A DNA stretch of 64,000 bases from Paratrimastix pyriformis (taxonomy: Eukaryota; Preaxostyla; Paratrimastigidae), in NCBI GenBank assembly GCA_027972325.1, contig JAPMOS010000068.1, positions 122,501-186,500 of the forward strand, given 5' to 3'. Positions 17,581 to 36,561 of this stretch are shown here, piece by piece (the stretch's first letter is position 1; each line of letters begins with the position of its first letter). The translations under genes and the position numbers were made by a program. Under the pieces are notes generated by a model, which ran no database searches, was not told the origin of the DNA, and saw only the letters and a list, made by a program, of their open reading frames with translations.

Positions 17581-17903
17581 GAAAGGAGTCTCAAGCGGCG
17601 TGGTGGGCGTGACGATGCGTTTCAAATCCGAGTTAGCGCGAACAAACACCGAAACAACCGAAAATGTACAACACAGTGGAACCGAAAGATTTCGTGGAAA
17701 CCACGAGATCTCATCCGTGACGGAAAGTGTAAGAGAGCGAAAAATAAAAATGCAACAACGAGCGGCAGATAAAGCGAAAAAATCATGGACCGAGTCCGAG
17801 GGGGAAAAAAAAGCCGCAACAAAGCACACAACAACAACACTCGTCGAAGGGTCCGGATGATGACCGCGCTCAATGCATTTCAATCACTGCCGCCACGAGC
17901 CCT
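17581..17903. other. Intergenic region, profilin start to SK channel 3' end
   Basis: Lower GC than the flanks, with short A-runs and no supported coding frame. It should hold the 3' UTR of the SK channel gene and the profilin promoter. Confidence 0.55.
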
Positions 17904-18550
17904 CTATCGTGCCGCCCTCTCGGACGGGGGTGGTGCATCGTAGGTGGTGATGGCGGCGACCCCATCGGGCAGGCTCTCCTGGTCGTTGGGCTGCTGCTGC
18001 GCCGCCCCGGGGGGGATGGTGGCTAGCCCCTCGGGGCCTGCAGAGTCGGGGCGGGGCGGGGGCGGGGGCGGGGGCGCCTTCCGATGGGCCAGGAGTCTGG
18101 CCACGGCCCCGGCGGCCGCGAAGGCGTGCAGCGCGCTGGCAGGCCGGACGGCGGCTGCCCCCGGGGGAGCAGCAGGCTGAGGTGATGCCGGGGTGGGGGA
18201 TGCCGGCAGGGGGGCCGCGTCATCTGGGGTGACCAGGACCGGCTCCCACGGGCCGCCCGGCTGGTCGGCAGGGGGCGCGGGGCCCGCTGCTGGGGCGGCG
18301 GCGGCTGTTGCCCCCGGACCAGCAGCCGCACCCGCATCCACATCCGCACCCGCACCCGCATCCGCATCCGCATCCGCATCGGCATCGGCATCAGCGGGGG
18401 GCGGGGGCGTGGCCTCGCCGGGGGCCTGCCAAGCCACCAGGCCCGGGGACCCCATAGCCGGGCCCCTCCCGGCGGCCACCCCACTGGGCGCCACCGGCCC
18501 CGCCATGGCCACCGTCGGCTCGGAGAGCCGCCGCCGGGACACCCCCTGTG

Positions 18551-18591
<41 letters not shown>

Positions 18592-19980
18592 GTGATGGCG
18601 GTGTCCACCGGGGCTGCTCGTGGCTGGGCGGTGGGGCTGGTGGGCGGGCTCAGCTCGGGGGACGCCGGACGTGGCGGCAGGATGAGGGCATCGGGGGCAG
18701 GGGCACCACCCGGGGCGGGGGCGGTGACAGGGCCGGGGGCAGGGGCGGCGGCCGTGGCGGCGGCGGCGGCGGCGGTGGTGGTGCGAGCGTGGGCGATGAT
18801 GGCGCGGGCCAGGCCGCTCCCCCGCCTGTGGTGGCGCCGCTTGGCGGAGGCCGCGCCGGCAGCAGCGGGCGGCTGTGCGTCCAGGGCGGGGCTGCCCACA
18901 GCTGGCCGCTGCCCCTCAGCCGCAGCAGCAGCCGCAGCATCCGCTGACGGGGTGGCAGGGCCGGGGCTGATGGCGGTCGGCTCGGCTTCGGCTGGGGGCG
19001 GCGGCGGCGGGGCGTCGGTGGGCGTGGCGCCAGCGGCAGCAGCGACCGAAGCGGCGGCGGCGGCCGTCACGACCGAAGCGGCCGCAGCGGCGACGACAAC
19101 CGTGGCGGCGGCGGCTGCGGCGGCGAGGGCCGGGGAGACGGGCCGGGGCGTGGCGGGCGGGGTGGGGCAGTCGTCGTCGGCGCTGTCGGTCCGCGTCATC
19201 ATGCCCGCGGCCAGGATGGGCGGGGGCGGCGGTGGCAGGGAGGCCTCGTGGGCGGGGGCGAGGGCCGCCGGGGGCAGGACCAGCAGGGGGGTGGCCGCCA
19301 GGGCGGGGCTGCTCAGCATCAGCACCGTGGTGCCCGCGCCCGGCAGGCTGGACGGGGTGGGGGGCGTGGCTGCGGTGGCGGCGGCCCCGACGGGGGCGGC
19401 CTCGGCGGGGGCGGCGGGTGGGGCGGGTGGGGCGGCCTGGCGCGGGGTGGGCGAGCGGACGGAGGGCGAGGCGGTGGGGGCGGGGTGAGGCCTGCCTGGG
19501 CCAGCAGCCGACGCAGCATCGCCCGCTGCTCGCGGCCCTCGGCATGCACCGCCGCCAGCTGCCCCACAGACACACACACCCCAAACCCCAACCCATACAC
19601 ACGCCAAGCCGCCGCCACCCGTCCCGCATGCCCCACCCACGTGTACCCGTCCCACATGCCCCGCCCATGAATACAAGCGGTCAGGGTGGGCAATGGGGGG
19701 GGGGGGGGGGGGGGGGGGGGGGATAAGCAGGCAGGATGTGTGGGAGCGACCATGGCCTTGGTCAGGCGGGGGCGGAGCAGAGGCGGGGGGTGGGGCGAGC
19801 AGGCAGGGTGTGTGGGTGTGGGTGGGGTGTGGGTGTGTGACCTGGGCCTTGATGGCGTCCAGCTTGCCGTCCATGAGGTCCTCCTTGCTCGGGTTCTCGT
19901 ACTTGTACACAGCCCTGCACAGGCCGCACCCGCCCAGCCCGCCCACAGCCCGCCCCACACAGCAGCAGCAACAGCAACAG

Positions 19981-20066
<86 letters not shown>

Positions 20067-21702
20067 GCAAGGGATCGGTCAGGACCAGGCGGGTATGGAG
20101 AGGGCAGGTCACCGGCGAGTTGCTGGGGCCAGAGGCCGCGGGTCGGGGGGGCCGATGGGACGGGCTGAGTGGGTGGCGGACCTGCGGGCGGTGCGGAGCT
20201 GCTTGATGATGCGCATCCGGGCGTGGCTGGTGCTGTTGGCGTGGGCCTGCAGCAGCAGGGGCGGGGCCCCGCCCCGGGCCAGCCACCGCGCCTGCTGCTT
20301 GCTCCGCCAGGTGTGCTGCCCACAGCCACAGCCAGCCAGCCACAGCCAGCCAGCCACAGCCAGCCAGCCACAGCCAGCCAGCCACAGCCAGCCACAGCCA
20401 GCCACAGCCAGCACAGCCAGCACAGACAGCCAGCCACAGCCACCGAGAGAAGGATGAGGCAAGTGTGCAGCTTGCTCGGCCAGCTGTGCTGAGGCCCCCA
20501 CAAATCCACGCCAGCCAAGCCACACACAGCCGCACAGCCACCACACAGCCCGCACCAAGAAGGATGTGGGATGGCACAGATGACAGTTGATGATCTGGTG
20601 TAAGTGTGTGCTCGCATATCAGGGTGGCTGGGCTGTGGGCTGTGGGCTGTGGGCTGTGGGCTGTGGGCTGTGGGCTGTGAGGCAGATCGCCTGGCGCATG
20701 TCTCGATGGCCGGTGTGTGTGTGTCAGCATCCATGTGTACGGTGGCCGGTGTGTGTCAGCATGCCCATGTGTACGGTGTGTGTGTGTGTCAGCATGCCCC
20801 ATGTGTCCGATGGCCGGTGTGTGTGTGTGTGTGTTGTGTGGCCGGACCTGGATGAGGGAGGCGCAGATGGCCTGGTAGCCCCGGTTGGCCGTGTTCCGGG
20901 CCACGTAGTCCACCGCAAACCGCTGCCCGCCCACACCCGCCGCCCCACACATCCGCCAGAACCAACCACCACCCACCACAAGAGCACACAACGTCAACCC
21001 CCGTCAGGCAGTCCACAGCCGCACCGACACCACCTCCACAAGGGCACACAAGAGCACACAAGAGCACACAAGAGCACACAAGAGCACACAAGAGCACACA
21101 AGGGCACACAAGAGCACACAAGAGCACACAAGAGCACACAAGGGCACACAAGAGCACACAAGAGCACACAAGAGCACACAAGAGCACACAAGAGCACACA
21201 AGAGCACACAAGGGCACACAAGAGCACACAAGAGCACACAAGAGCACACAAGGGCACACAAGGGCACACAAGAGCACACAAGAGCACACAAGAGCACACA
21301 AAAGCGCAAGTGGCGTGCATCCCCAGTGAGCAGCAAGGACGGGCCGGGTGTGGGGGGACCGTGCTGGGCGAGGGCGAGGGCGAGGGCATGGGAGCCGGGG
21401 CGAGGGCGAGGGCGAGGGCGTGGGAGCCGGGGCGAGGGCGTGGGAGCCGGGGCATGAGCGGGCCTCGTATGGGGAGAGCTGCAGGGAGTTGGTGCAGGCC
21501 GTGACGACCAGCGAGGCCAGCACGAGCCCCGCGATGATCAGCAGCTGCCAAAACGGTATCGGCATCCCCCCCGGAGGACCGCACGCACACACCACCCATG
21601 CCGTGCCCGTGAGCGGACGGAATGGAGGGGGATTGGAGGATGAGCACAGGTGATGAGGTGGGGCCGCCCGAGTGAGAGCGAGCAGGCGGGTGCGGGGCAT
21701 CG

Positions 21703-21768
<66 letters not shown>

Positions 21769-23754
21769 ACCCATACCCATACCTATCCCCTGCTGGTGGC
21801 GGACCCCCGTGAATACGCGGGCGTCATCGGCCCTCGGGGCGTAGTCGCCGTAGCCGACGGTGGCCATGGTGACCAGGGCGAACCACAGCGTGTTGCCCAC
21901 CTTGAACACCCCCGGCTGGGACTCCCTGCACGATGATGGGGTGACGTGGGGTGTATGATGATGGGCAATGGTTATGGAATGCGTGTTGCCCACCTTGAAC
22001 ACCCCCGGCTGGGACTCCCTGCACGATGGATGGTGAGGGCGATGATGGGCGATGATGGGCTGGGACTCCCTGCACGATGGATGGTGAGGGCGATGATGGG
22101 CGATGATGGGCTGGGACTCCCTGCACGATCGTGGGCGACGATGGGTGAGTTGGTGGTGGTGCTATTGCTGTGCTGTGTGCTGTGCTGTGTGCTGTGTGCG
22201 TGGATGGATGAATGGATGAATGGCTGGGTGATGATGGATGGCTGGGTGATGGCCGGCTGGCTGGGTGGATGGCTGGCTGGGCGATGGCTGGCTGGCTGGG
22301 CGGGTGGCTGGCGGACCGCTCGAGGGCGTAGACGCAGTAGCCCATGCAGAGCCAGGCCAGCACCGAGAAGACCACGATGAACCAGGCTGCCACCGCCATC
22401 CCAGATGCGCACAGCCCCAGCCCAGCCCAGCAAACAGCCCATGGGATGATGGGATGGGATGGTGGGATGGGATCGGGGTGGTTGGTTCTGGGTGGTCGGC
22501 TCAGCAGCAGCAGGGGCAGCCAGCTGGATGGGTGACCCGGAAAATGATGGCGCTGGATGTGTGGCGCGGGGAAATATGGCGCGGGTGGCGGGGCGATGGA
22601 TGCCGGGGCCGGGACGGGGCGGGGCGGGGCGGACTGGGGCTGGTCTGGAAGATGAACTTGATCGAGAGCCAGCTGCCGAACGAGGGCCGCGCGTGCAGCT
22701 CGTTCAGGCTGCCCGGGCCGGGTGGGATGGGGGGGGGGGGGGGGGGGGGCAGCCAATGAATGGGCGGGCAGGCGGGGGCCCATGGGCCGGCCATGGGGCA
22801 TGGGTGGATGGAGGGGGGGGCATGGAGGTGGGTGTGCGGACCACTCGTAGCCGATGACGGCCCGGTCGCGGTAGACGGGCGAGAAGTCCCGGATGACCCG
22901 CATCGCCAGGTACAGCCGCAGGAAAATCTGCGCCGCCCCGTCCGTGCCCCCGTCCGCGTTCCCGTGCCCCCATGCCCCCATGCCCATGCCCCCGTGCCCC
23001 GTGAGTGAGAGTGATCCCACATGTGGTGCCCCCCCCCCCCCAGCTATCCATCCATGTCATCCCACCCCCAATTCATGCCACCCCACATCTACCCATTCGC
23101 TGGGGCCGGCTGATGAGCGCGCGGGGGGGTGAGGACAGACGATGATCCCGTACTTGTCGGCCAGCGGAAACACTGCAACGAGTGAGTGAGGTGATGGTGC
23201 GGCGCCGGGGAGGGGCGATGATGGAGACCTGACAAACGCGGTGGGGGGTGGGCGCTACAGACTGGGCGGGATGTGCAGCGTGCAGATGACCAGCTCGATG
23301 AGCAGCTTCCACCAGAGGCCCTCCGTCCGCCAGACGAAGTTGTGCGACTGGGGAATGTACCACATCTGCCGCACGGTGGCCGCCTGCAGCCGGTAGCACT
23401 GGATCAGGCCGCCCCCTGGGTGGGAGAGACATGGTCGAAACGGGACCCAAAAGGGACAAACAGACACAGCATGATGGTGCTGAGGCTAATGAGGCCCTTG
23501 AGAATCTCGCCGGCCACGGATGCGACAAGGATTTTCTCGTCGATCCAATTGATTTGGAGTTCGACAATGAGCAGGACAAAGGACGTCAAGGCAACACAGA
23601 AGTTATAGAGGTTGGTCCTTTTCATGGGCTTGTCGTAGACACAATTCGGGGGGTGCTTTTCTTTCGCCTGCTTGGCGATACGGGCTGCAAATTTGTCGAA
23701 ACCTCCTCCCAAGAGTGTCAGAGCATCCTGAGCCACTTGCGAATCGGTCTCCAT
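17904..23754 (-). CDS. SK-type (small-conductance Ca2+-activated) potassium channel, paralog A
   Basis: Exons: 23754-23466, 23415-23263, 23172-23141, 22927-22842, 22708-22635, 22386-22317, 21925-21805, 21544-21464, 20922-20848, 20315-20182, 19914-19843, 19558-17904. S1 begins KRTNLYNFCVALTSF, S2 has LKGLISLSTIML, S4 region FLRLYLAMRVIRDF, S5 AWFIVVFSVLAWLCMGYCVY, pore LVTMATVGYGDYAP with the K+ selectivity filter, and S6 IIAGLVLASLVVTACTNSL. The exons RFAVDYVARN, TSHARMRIIKQLRTAR and NPSKEDLMDGKLDAIKAQ correspond to the calmodulin-binding and coiled-coil tail of SK channels. The last exon adds a long Ala/Pro tail with a poly-Q run; its internal frame link near 19480 is unresolved. The intron after 21464 starts with GC. 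Start is ATG 23754 (METDSQ). Confidence 0.8.
18551..18592 (+). repeat. (CTG)n tract, codes poly-Q on the minus strand
   Basis: CTGCTG array in the coding tail of SK channel paralog A; read on the minus strand it gives about fourteen glutamines followed by SQGVSRRRLSEP. Confidence 0.9.
19966..20072 (+). repeat. (CAG/CAA)n tract in an SK channel intron
   Basis: Interrupted CAGCAGCAA repeat between exons 20315-20182 and 19914-19843 of the minus-strand channel gene, so intronic. The poly-Gln, poly-Leu and poly-Ala frames through it are artefacts. Confidence 0.9.
20327..20452 (+). repeat. (CCAGCCAGCCACAG)n-like intronic satellite
   Basis: Tandem CAGCCACAGCCAGC units directly upstream (on the minus strand) of the exon at 20315. 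On the sense strand these read GGCTGTGGCTGGCTG and abut the acceptor. Confidence 0.9.
21043..21303 (+). repeat. (AGAGCACACA)n 10-mer satellite
   Basis: About 26 ten-base units AGAGCACACA/AGGGCACACA, which alternate by one A/G difference, in the SK paralog A intron between 21464 and 20922. Direct head-to-tail without spacers, so not CRISPR. Confidence 0.95.
21706..21784 (+). repeat. (CCATGC)n hexanucleotide tract
   Basis: About thirteen CCATGC units ending in CCATAC variants, just downstream (minus strand) of the donor of exon 21925-21805. Confidence 0.9.
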
Positions 23755-23861
23755 TGGCCCAAACTCCCGGCGGCAAAAAAAACTCCGACCGAAAAACTGA
23801 ACGAGCGGAGAGGGTGTCACCCCCGTTTGATATTCGCTATCCCGCAAGGCCCAATTTTTTT
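23755..23861. promoter_or_regulatory. Shared divergent region of the two SK channel genes
   Basis: Lies between the start of paralog A (-) and the first recognisable coding part of paralog B (+). Both genes are transcribed outward. An open frame continues upstream of each start, so exact limits are uncertain. Confidence 0.4.
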
Positions 23862-30978
<7,117 letters not shown>

Positions 30979-31419
30979 TCGGGCGATGGGATGGCGAGGC
31001 GAGGGCCCGCGGGCCCGTCCCTGGGTGGGGCCGTGGGTTGGCTAGGGTGGCCTGCACCCCGTCGGTGTTGCCAGGTTTGTGGTCCTTCGGTGGATCGTGT
31101 CGTGTGTCGTGTGTCGTGTGTCGTGTGTCGTGTGTCGTGTGTCGTGTCGTGTGTCGTGTCGGGGCAGGCCGCCCTGACCCCTCCCCCCCCCCCCCCCGCC
31201 CCCGGTTTGCGGCTTCCTCCGGTGCGGATTGTGCCCAATGAGCATCCCATCCCCCATCCCCCATCGCGGTTTCCTCGCCTCCAGTGCATTTTTGTTCATT
31301 TCCACGCTCCCCCCTCCATCCCTCCACTCCCCCTCCCCCCGGTTGCGTTGCGGATGAGCGAATTGTTTTTTGTGAGTGATGATTCCTGCTGCGGCGCCTC
31401 CCCTTCTCTCCTCCTCCTT

Positions 31420-31464
<45 letters not shown>

Positions 31465-31744
31465 CCCCCCTGCCTGTCTGTCTCCGATCCATTTGCTGCC
31501 CCGTGCCCCATCCGTCGGGTGAGGCGGCTTTTCCTGTTGCCCCCGCATCATCATCATCATCCAGTCATCATCATCATCATCATCAACCGCTGCTGCCTCG
31601 CATGAGAATATGATGGCCTCCGCTTAACACCACCCGTGCGCTCTGGTGCCGGCCCGCGGCCCTGCGGTGGGGAGTGAGATGGTGGGCGGGCGTGGTGGTG
31701 GCGGTGGCGTGGCGGTGGTCACTGTGTGCCGAGGGGGCGCCCGC
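30979..31744. other. Convergent intergenic region with simple repeats
   Basis: Between the 3' ends of SK paralog B (+) and WDR74 (-). Holds GTGTCGT repeats (about 31092-31160), a C run (31183-31197), CCATGC repeats (about 31420-31462) and a short CAT tract (about 31545-31583). No supported gene. Confidence 0.6.
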
Positions 31745-34700
31745 TCATCTCCACGGGGCGGGCGTGCGGGGGGCGGGGGTCCGCCCGGCGGCGCGCCGGG
31801 GGGTGGCCGTGACCTCGGCCGGGGGCGATGCGGGCACGAGGCCCGCCTTGACGGCCGCCCGGTGGCGGGTCATGGGCGGCGAGCGGGCAGGCAGCCGGGC
31901 CGGGGTCCGCATGGGGGGCGGGGCAGCGGCCGCCAGGGGCGAGCCGGGTGGTGCGGTCACGGGGGCCGCGCCATCATCCGCCACGGCGGCTTCGGGTGCG
32001 GGTGCGGCTTCGGCTTCGGGAGCGGGTGCGGCGGCTCTCGTCTTGCGGCCACGCTTGGCCGGGGCCGGGGCCGGGGCCGGGGCCGGGGCCGGGGCGGCTT
32101 TAGGCTCCTGCTCGGGCAGCTCCTCCATCGGGGCGGGTGCGGGAGCGGGTGCGGGCAGCTTCTTGGCTGCGATGCTCTTCCGGCCCCGCTTGGCCGGGGC
32201 GGCCGGGGCCTCCTCGGGCTGGGGCACGGGCTCGCCCTTCCCGATGGCTGGCGCCTCGGAGGCCGCTTGGGGGGCTGCTGCTGCTGCCGCCGCCGCCGCG
32301 GTGCTCTTCCGGCCCCGCTTGGCCGGCTGCGGGGGGGCCGGGGCGGCTGCCTCGGGTTGTGCGGGGGCGGGGGCGGGGGCGGTTGCGGGCTCCTTGGCGG
32401 GGGCGGTCTCGGGCTGGGCGGGTGCGTCGGCCTTTGGGGCCTTGGCTGCGGTGCTCTTGCGGCCCCGGGGCTGCCTCTGGACGGGCTGCTGCTGCTGCTG
32501 CTCCGGCTCGGCCTTCGTCGCGTCCGCATCCTCAGCCGCCGGGGCGGGGACTGGCGTGGAGGCCGGGGCAGAAGCGACAGGGGCGGGCGGCTGGGGGGCT
32601 GCGGGGGCGGGGACGGGGGCCTCCTTCTCGACGGCCATCTGACGGCTCTCCTCCTCGCCGGCGGCCTCCTTGCCCTCCTCCTCCTCGGCCTCCATGCGGG
32701 GTCGCTTGGCGGGCGCGTCGCTCTCGGGGGCGGCCTGCTCTTGGTCCTGCCGCTGCTGGGTCTGGCTCTGGGGCATGGCCTGGTCGGCCTTCGGGGCCCG
32801 GGGGCGGGTCTTGCTGAGGGCCGTCGGGAGGGGGGCCCCCGAGGCGGCCGGGACGGGCTCCGGGGGGCAGTCCACCAGCAGGGTGCTCAGGAACTGCTTC
32901 AGGTAGACCTGCAGCGGCCCCGGGGGCACGAGGGAGGGGGGACAGGAGGATGAGATGCCACAGACATGGTGCGTGGCGGAGCGGGCGGGGGGATGGAGCG
33001 TGCGGGGGATGGAGCGTGCGGGGGATGGAGCGTGCGGGGGGATGGAGCGGGCGGGGGATGGAGCGGGCGGGGGATGGAGCGGGCGGGGGATGGAGCGGGC
33101 GGGGGATGGAGCGGGCGGGGGATGGCGGAGGGAGCGGGTGGGGCGCACAGGTCGCGGGGCGGGACGGCGGACGTTGTGGCGTGTCTCGTGGGAGGGCAGG
33201 TCGTGGCAGGTCAGGAAGCGGCCCTTGGTGATGCTCACCCCGAGCGGCTCCTCGCTGTGGCACTGGCGGCCCCCACACGGGAACGGAACGCATCCACACA
33301 CGCACACACACACACGCACAACGTCAGGATGGCTCACTCATGGGGGGCATGGGCATGGGGCCCCTGGCCATGAGGGCAAACGGCAGGGGCGGGGTGGCTG
33401 TGTGGACGGCGGACCTGCACCTGGGCGATGGAGCCGACGAAGTCCCTGAGGTTGTACAGGGTCCGCCCCGTGCGCACGTCCAGGCACCACATGTCCCCCG
33501 TCACGCCCCCAACCAGCACGCTCCTGCAGGCACCCAGGGCACCACGGGCACCACGGGCACCACGGGCACCACGGGCACCACGGGCAGCGGAAGAGGCGCC
33601 GATCAGGAAGACGCGGGCAAAGGGGGCAGCCAAAGGGGGCAGCCAAAGGGGACAGCCAAAGGGGGCAGCCAAAGGGGGCAGCCAAAGGGTAAGTGGAGGG
33701 GGCGTGCCAAGGGGCGGGCCTGTGGTCGGGGGGCACGAAGGCGATGGTGGCGAGGCGCTTCTTGGGGCCATGGCTGGTCTTGGCCACGTCCACCGAGCAC
33801 ACCGGGCGCCGCTGGGCCCGCGTGTCGTACAGCAGATACTGTGCCCACCCGGCCCCACACAGACACCAGCCCCCCACAGCCCGTCCAGACACGGGGGATG
33901 AAGATCAGGGCGATCAAGGGAAGGACCATGGATATGAGGAGACCGCGGGAGACGAAGAGAGTCGCCCCCCGCCCACAGCATCCGCACAGCCCACCATGAC
34001 ACGACGAGGACCGATGATGACCACGGGGAGAAAGAAATGGGATTTGTATCAGGATGGCGATGAACATGACGAGGGGAAGGGGATGGCGTGGTGGGGTGGG
34101 GGACAGGACAGGACAGGACAGGACAGGACAGGGCGGCAGGCAGGGCAGGGCAGGGCAGGGCAGGGCAGGGCAGGGCAGGGCAGGGCAGGGCAGGGCAGGG
34201 CAGGGCAGGGCAGGGCAGGGCAGGGCAGGGCAGGGCAGGGCAGGGCAGGGCAGGCAGGGCAGGGCAGGGCAGGGCAGGGCAGGCAGGGCAGGGCAGGGCA
34301 GGGCAGGGCAGGGCGTAGCGGCGGACCTCGCTGTAGGCGGTGCCGACCCCGAGGAGGTGCGGCTGGGACGGGGCGAAGGCGATGCAGGTCGGCCAGACGG
34401 CTGGCGCCACGTCAACCGTGTCGTTGGGCCGCTGCGGGGCGGGAGACGGGGACGGGGGGGGGGGGGGGGGGGGACACGCACCAGACCGCCACACCCAGCC
34501 AGTCGGGACAACAATGAGGGATGAGGGATGTGGGCACACCCCTCAGTCAGGGGACAACTCCGATGAAAGTGAGGCCGGAGGGCGGCCCTGCGCGGGGCGG
34601 GGCTGCGGACGTTGCGGGCGAGCCAGATGGGCTCCTGGGGGCGGGTCAGGTCCCACAGGCGCACGTTGTACTCCTTGCCGCCACCCGCCACCCACATGGC

Positions 34701-35452
34701 CGCCTCCTGGGCCGTGCCCTGGGCCGGCTCGGCCTGGTCGGGCTGCGCCGTCCCGATGCGGGTCAGGCTGGCGGCAGTGGCCCCGGCCCGGGCGCAGAGG
34801 CACGAGAGGGCGCACTGGGCCGGCACGCCCAGCGACCAGCTCTGGGGGGCGGCGGGCAGGGGGGTCTGCCCCTCGGCCGCCGGGCGCAGGTCCTCCCAGA
34901 GGAGGACGGTGCCCTTCTGGGTGACGCCGACCACGCGACCCAGCCTGTGGAAAGAGGGGCAATCGGCGCGGTGAGAACACGGTGAGGGGAGGGGGCACTC
35001 GAACCGGGGAGCGGAAGGCGCGGATGGGATGGGATAGGCACGGACCGGGCATCAGGGGCGTCCTGCTCGGCATGATATGAGAGGTGCAGCAGTTCCTCAT
35101 TGGGTGGCACCAACCCAATGGGGCGCATGCTCCCATCGAGGAGGGACAGCGTGTGCACAAATCCACTCTTCCGGCCGACCACGACCTGTCATTGTTGATT
35201 GATGGAAGGCATAAATGGCCGGATGTCGAATTGTTGTGGTGAAGAGTTGCATACACAGACTTCGTTGTGGTCTTCACGGCTCCAGTCCATCCGCACAACG
35301 CCCGCTTTGGGCTCCTGATCGCCGTATGTGCTGACAACGCGCTTCTCTTTGGGAATTACGACTGTACCAGAAATAAACAGCTGCGGGACACCAGAAAACG
35401 CTCACAGACCCTTCACAAGGCCAGATTCATCGCCCACAACGCAGCGGAACAT
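31745..35452 (-). CDS. WDR74: WDR74/NSA1-like WD-repeat ribosome-biogenesis factor with AT-hook-like tail
   Basis: NSA1/WDR74 works in 60S subunit maturation in the nucleolus. Exons: 35452-35410, 35361-35261, 35186-35046, 34944-34611, 34431-34327, 33838-33720, 33523-33415, 33262-33173, 32908-31745. The order matches WDR74: an N-terminal VVGDESGLVK, GKEYNVRLWDLTRPQEPIWL with ARNV (human GKENALKIWDLQ...AKNVRN), TAYSEYLLYDTRAQRRPV, VLVGGVTGDMWCLDVRTGRT, SIAQVQ..C and VYLKQFLSTLL (human VYLKSQLNCLL). The tail then becomes acidic, Ala/Pro-rich and carries repeated KRGRKS or RGRKSTAAK blocks that resemble AT-hooks. One intron (from 33719) begins with GC. Start is in AAAATG context. Confidence 0.8.
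32990..33126 (+). repeat. (GGGGGATGGAGCGGGC)n 16-bp minisatellite
   Basis: About eight units in the last intron of the WDR74-like gene, with GTGC and GGGC variants. Confidence 0.9.
34138..34315 (+). repeat. (GGGCA)n pentanucleotide tract
   Basis: Long GCAGG pentamer array preceded by GGACA units (34105-34130), in the WDR74-like intron after exon 34431-34327. Confidence 0.95.
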
Positions 35453-35515
35453 TTTGCTGCTCAGTAAATAGAACCCGAGGGTCTCTCAGCTGTGTCGCGC
35501 CGAACCGAAACAGCG
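35453..35515. promoter_or_regulatory. 63-bp divergent promoter, WDR74 / PP2C
   Basis: Only 63 bp separate the two start codons. No TATA box. Contains CAGTAAATAG and GGGTCTCTCAGC. Confidence 0.5.
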
Positions 35516-36201
35516 ATGAGTTCCCGGAAACACGAATTGCCCAACTCGGTGGAACCACGCAAGCCTACCCAGCCTAAGGAAAAACTCGACTTGGTTTGAT
35601 GCCAGAAGACCTTGATCTCCTTCATTTTTTTCATCATCATCTCCATCACAAACCAGCCCTATTTGCAATGTCGTGTCTCGGGTGACCAAGGAATCCGCCC
35701 GACGATGGAAGATACTCACGTTATGGTCCCCGACCTCAGTACGCTTCAATATGCCGGGGACGATGCCTCCCTGATGCCCCCGTACGTCCCGCCGGCTGGG
35801 AGCAAGCCCCACGTCCCCCCGATTGCTCCCCACCAATTGGCCTACTTTGGGCTTTTTGACGGGCACGGGGGCACGTTCAGTTCGCGGTTCTGCGCCGACC
35901 ACATCCACAAGTTCATCTGCCAGCTCGTCCTGCGCCAGGCCGCAGCAGCGGCTCCAACCCAGGCGCTGCAGGCCTCGCCACCCTCCTCGGCCAGCAACCA
36001 CTCTGCCATGGCAGGCCGCTCCCCGTCTCCGCCCGCCCCAACGAGTGTCGACGCCCCGCGCCCCGTGTCCCCGCCCGCCCCGGCTGCCCCCTCGGCGCCC
36101 CCGGAGGGCCCGCCACCGCCGGGGGTGGTTGTGCCTCCCGGGACGCCCTTCAAGCAGCTGGTCGCCGAGGCGTACAAGGTCCGCGGGCACGGGCCCACTC
36201 G

Positions 36202-36240
<39 letters not shown>

Positions 36241-36515
36241 CCATCCACAGGCCTCGCGGCATCAACCCGAGGGGGAACAGCCGCCTCATCGCATCCACCC
36301 TCCCCATCCGCCATCCGCCGCTTCAGCTGGCCGATTCGCGGCTGCTGCCGCTGATGCGGTCGCCCGCCCGGCTGGCCCGGGAGGCGCGCCAGTTCGAGGT
36401 TGCCAGCGAGGGCTGCACGGCCGTGACGGTGCTGGTGGCCGGGCGGGCCGTCTACGTGGCCAATGTGGGCGACTCGATGGCCTTCCTCGCCCGCCGCTCC
36501 GACAAGGACGGTCCG

Positions 36516-36561
<46 letters not shown>

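Noticed and set aside
21043-21303. CRISPR-like array
   Set aside because: Units are head-to-tail 10-mers with no spacers, in an intron of a eukaryotic gene.
36230-36330. An extra PP2C exon after the acceptor-like CCACAG at about 36249
   Set aside because: The next conserved PP2C block starts only after CTTCAG at 36326, in phase with exon 2.
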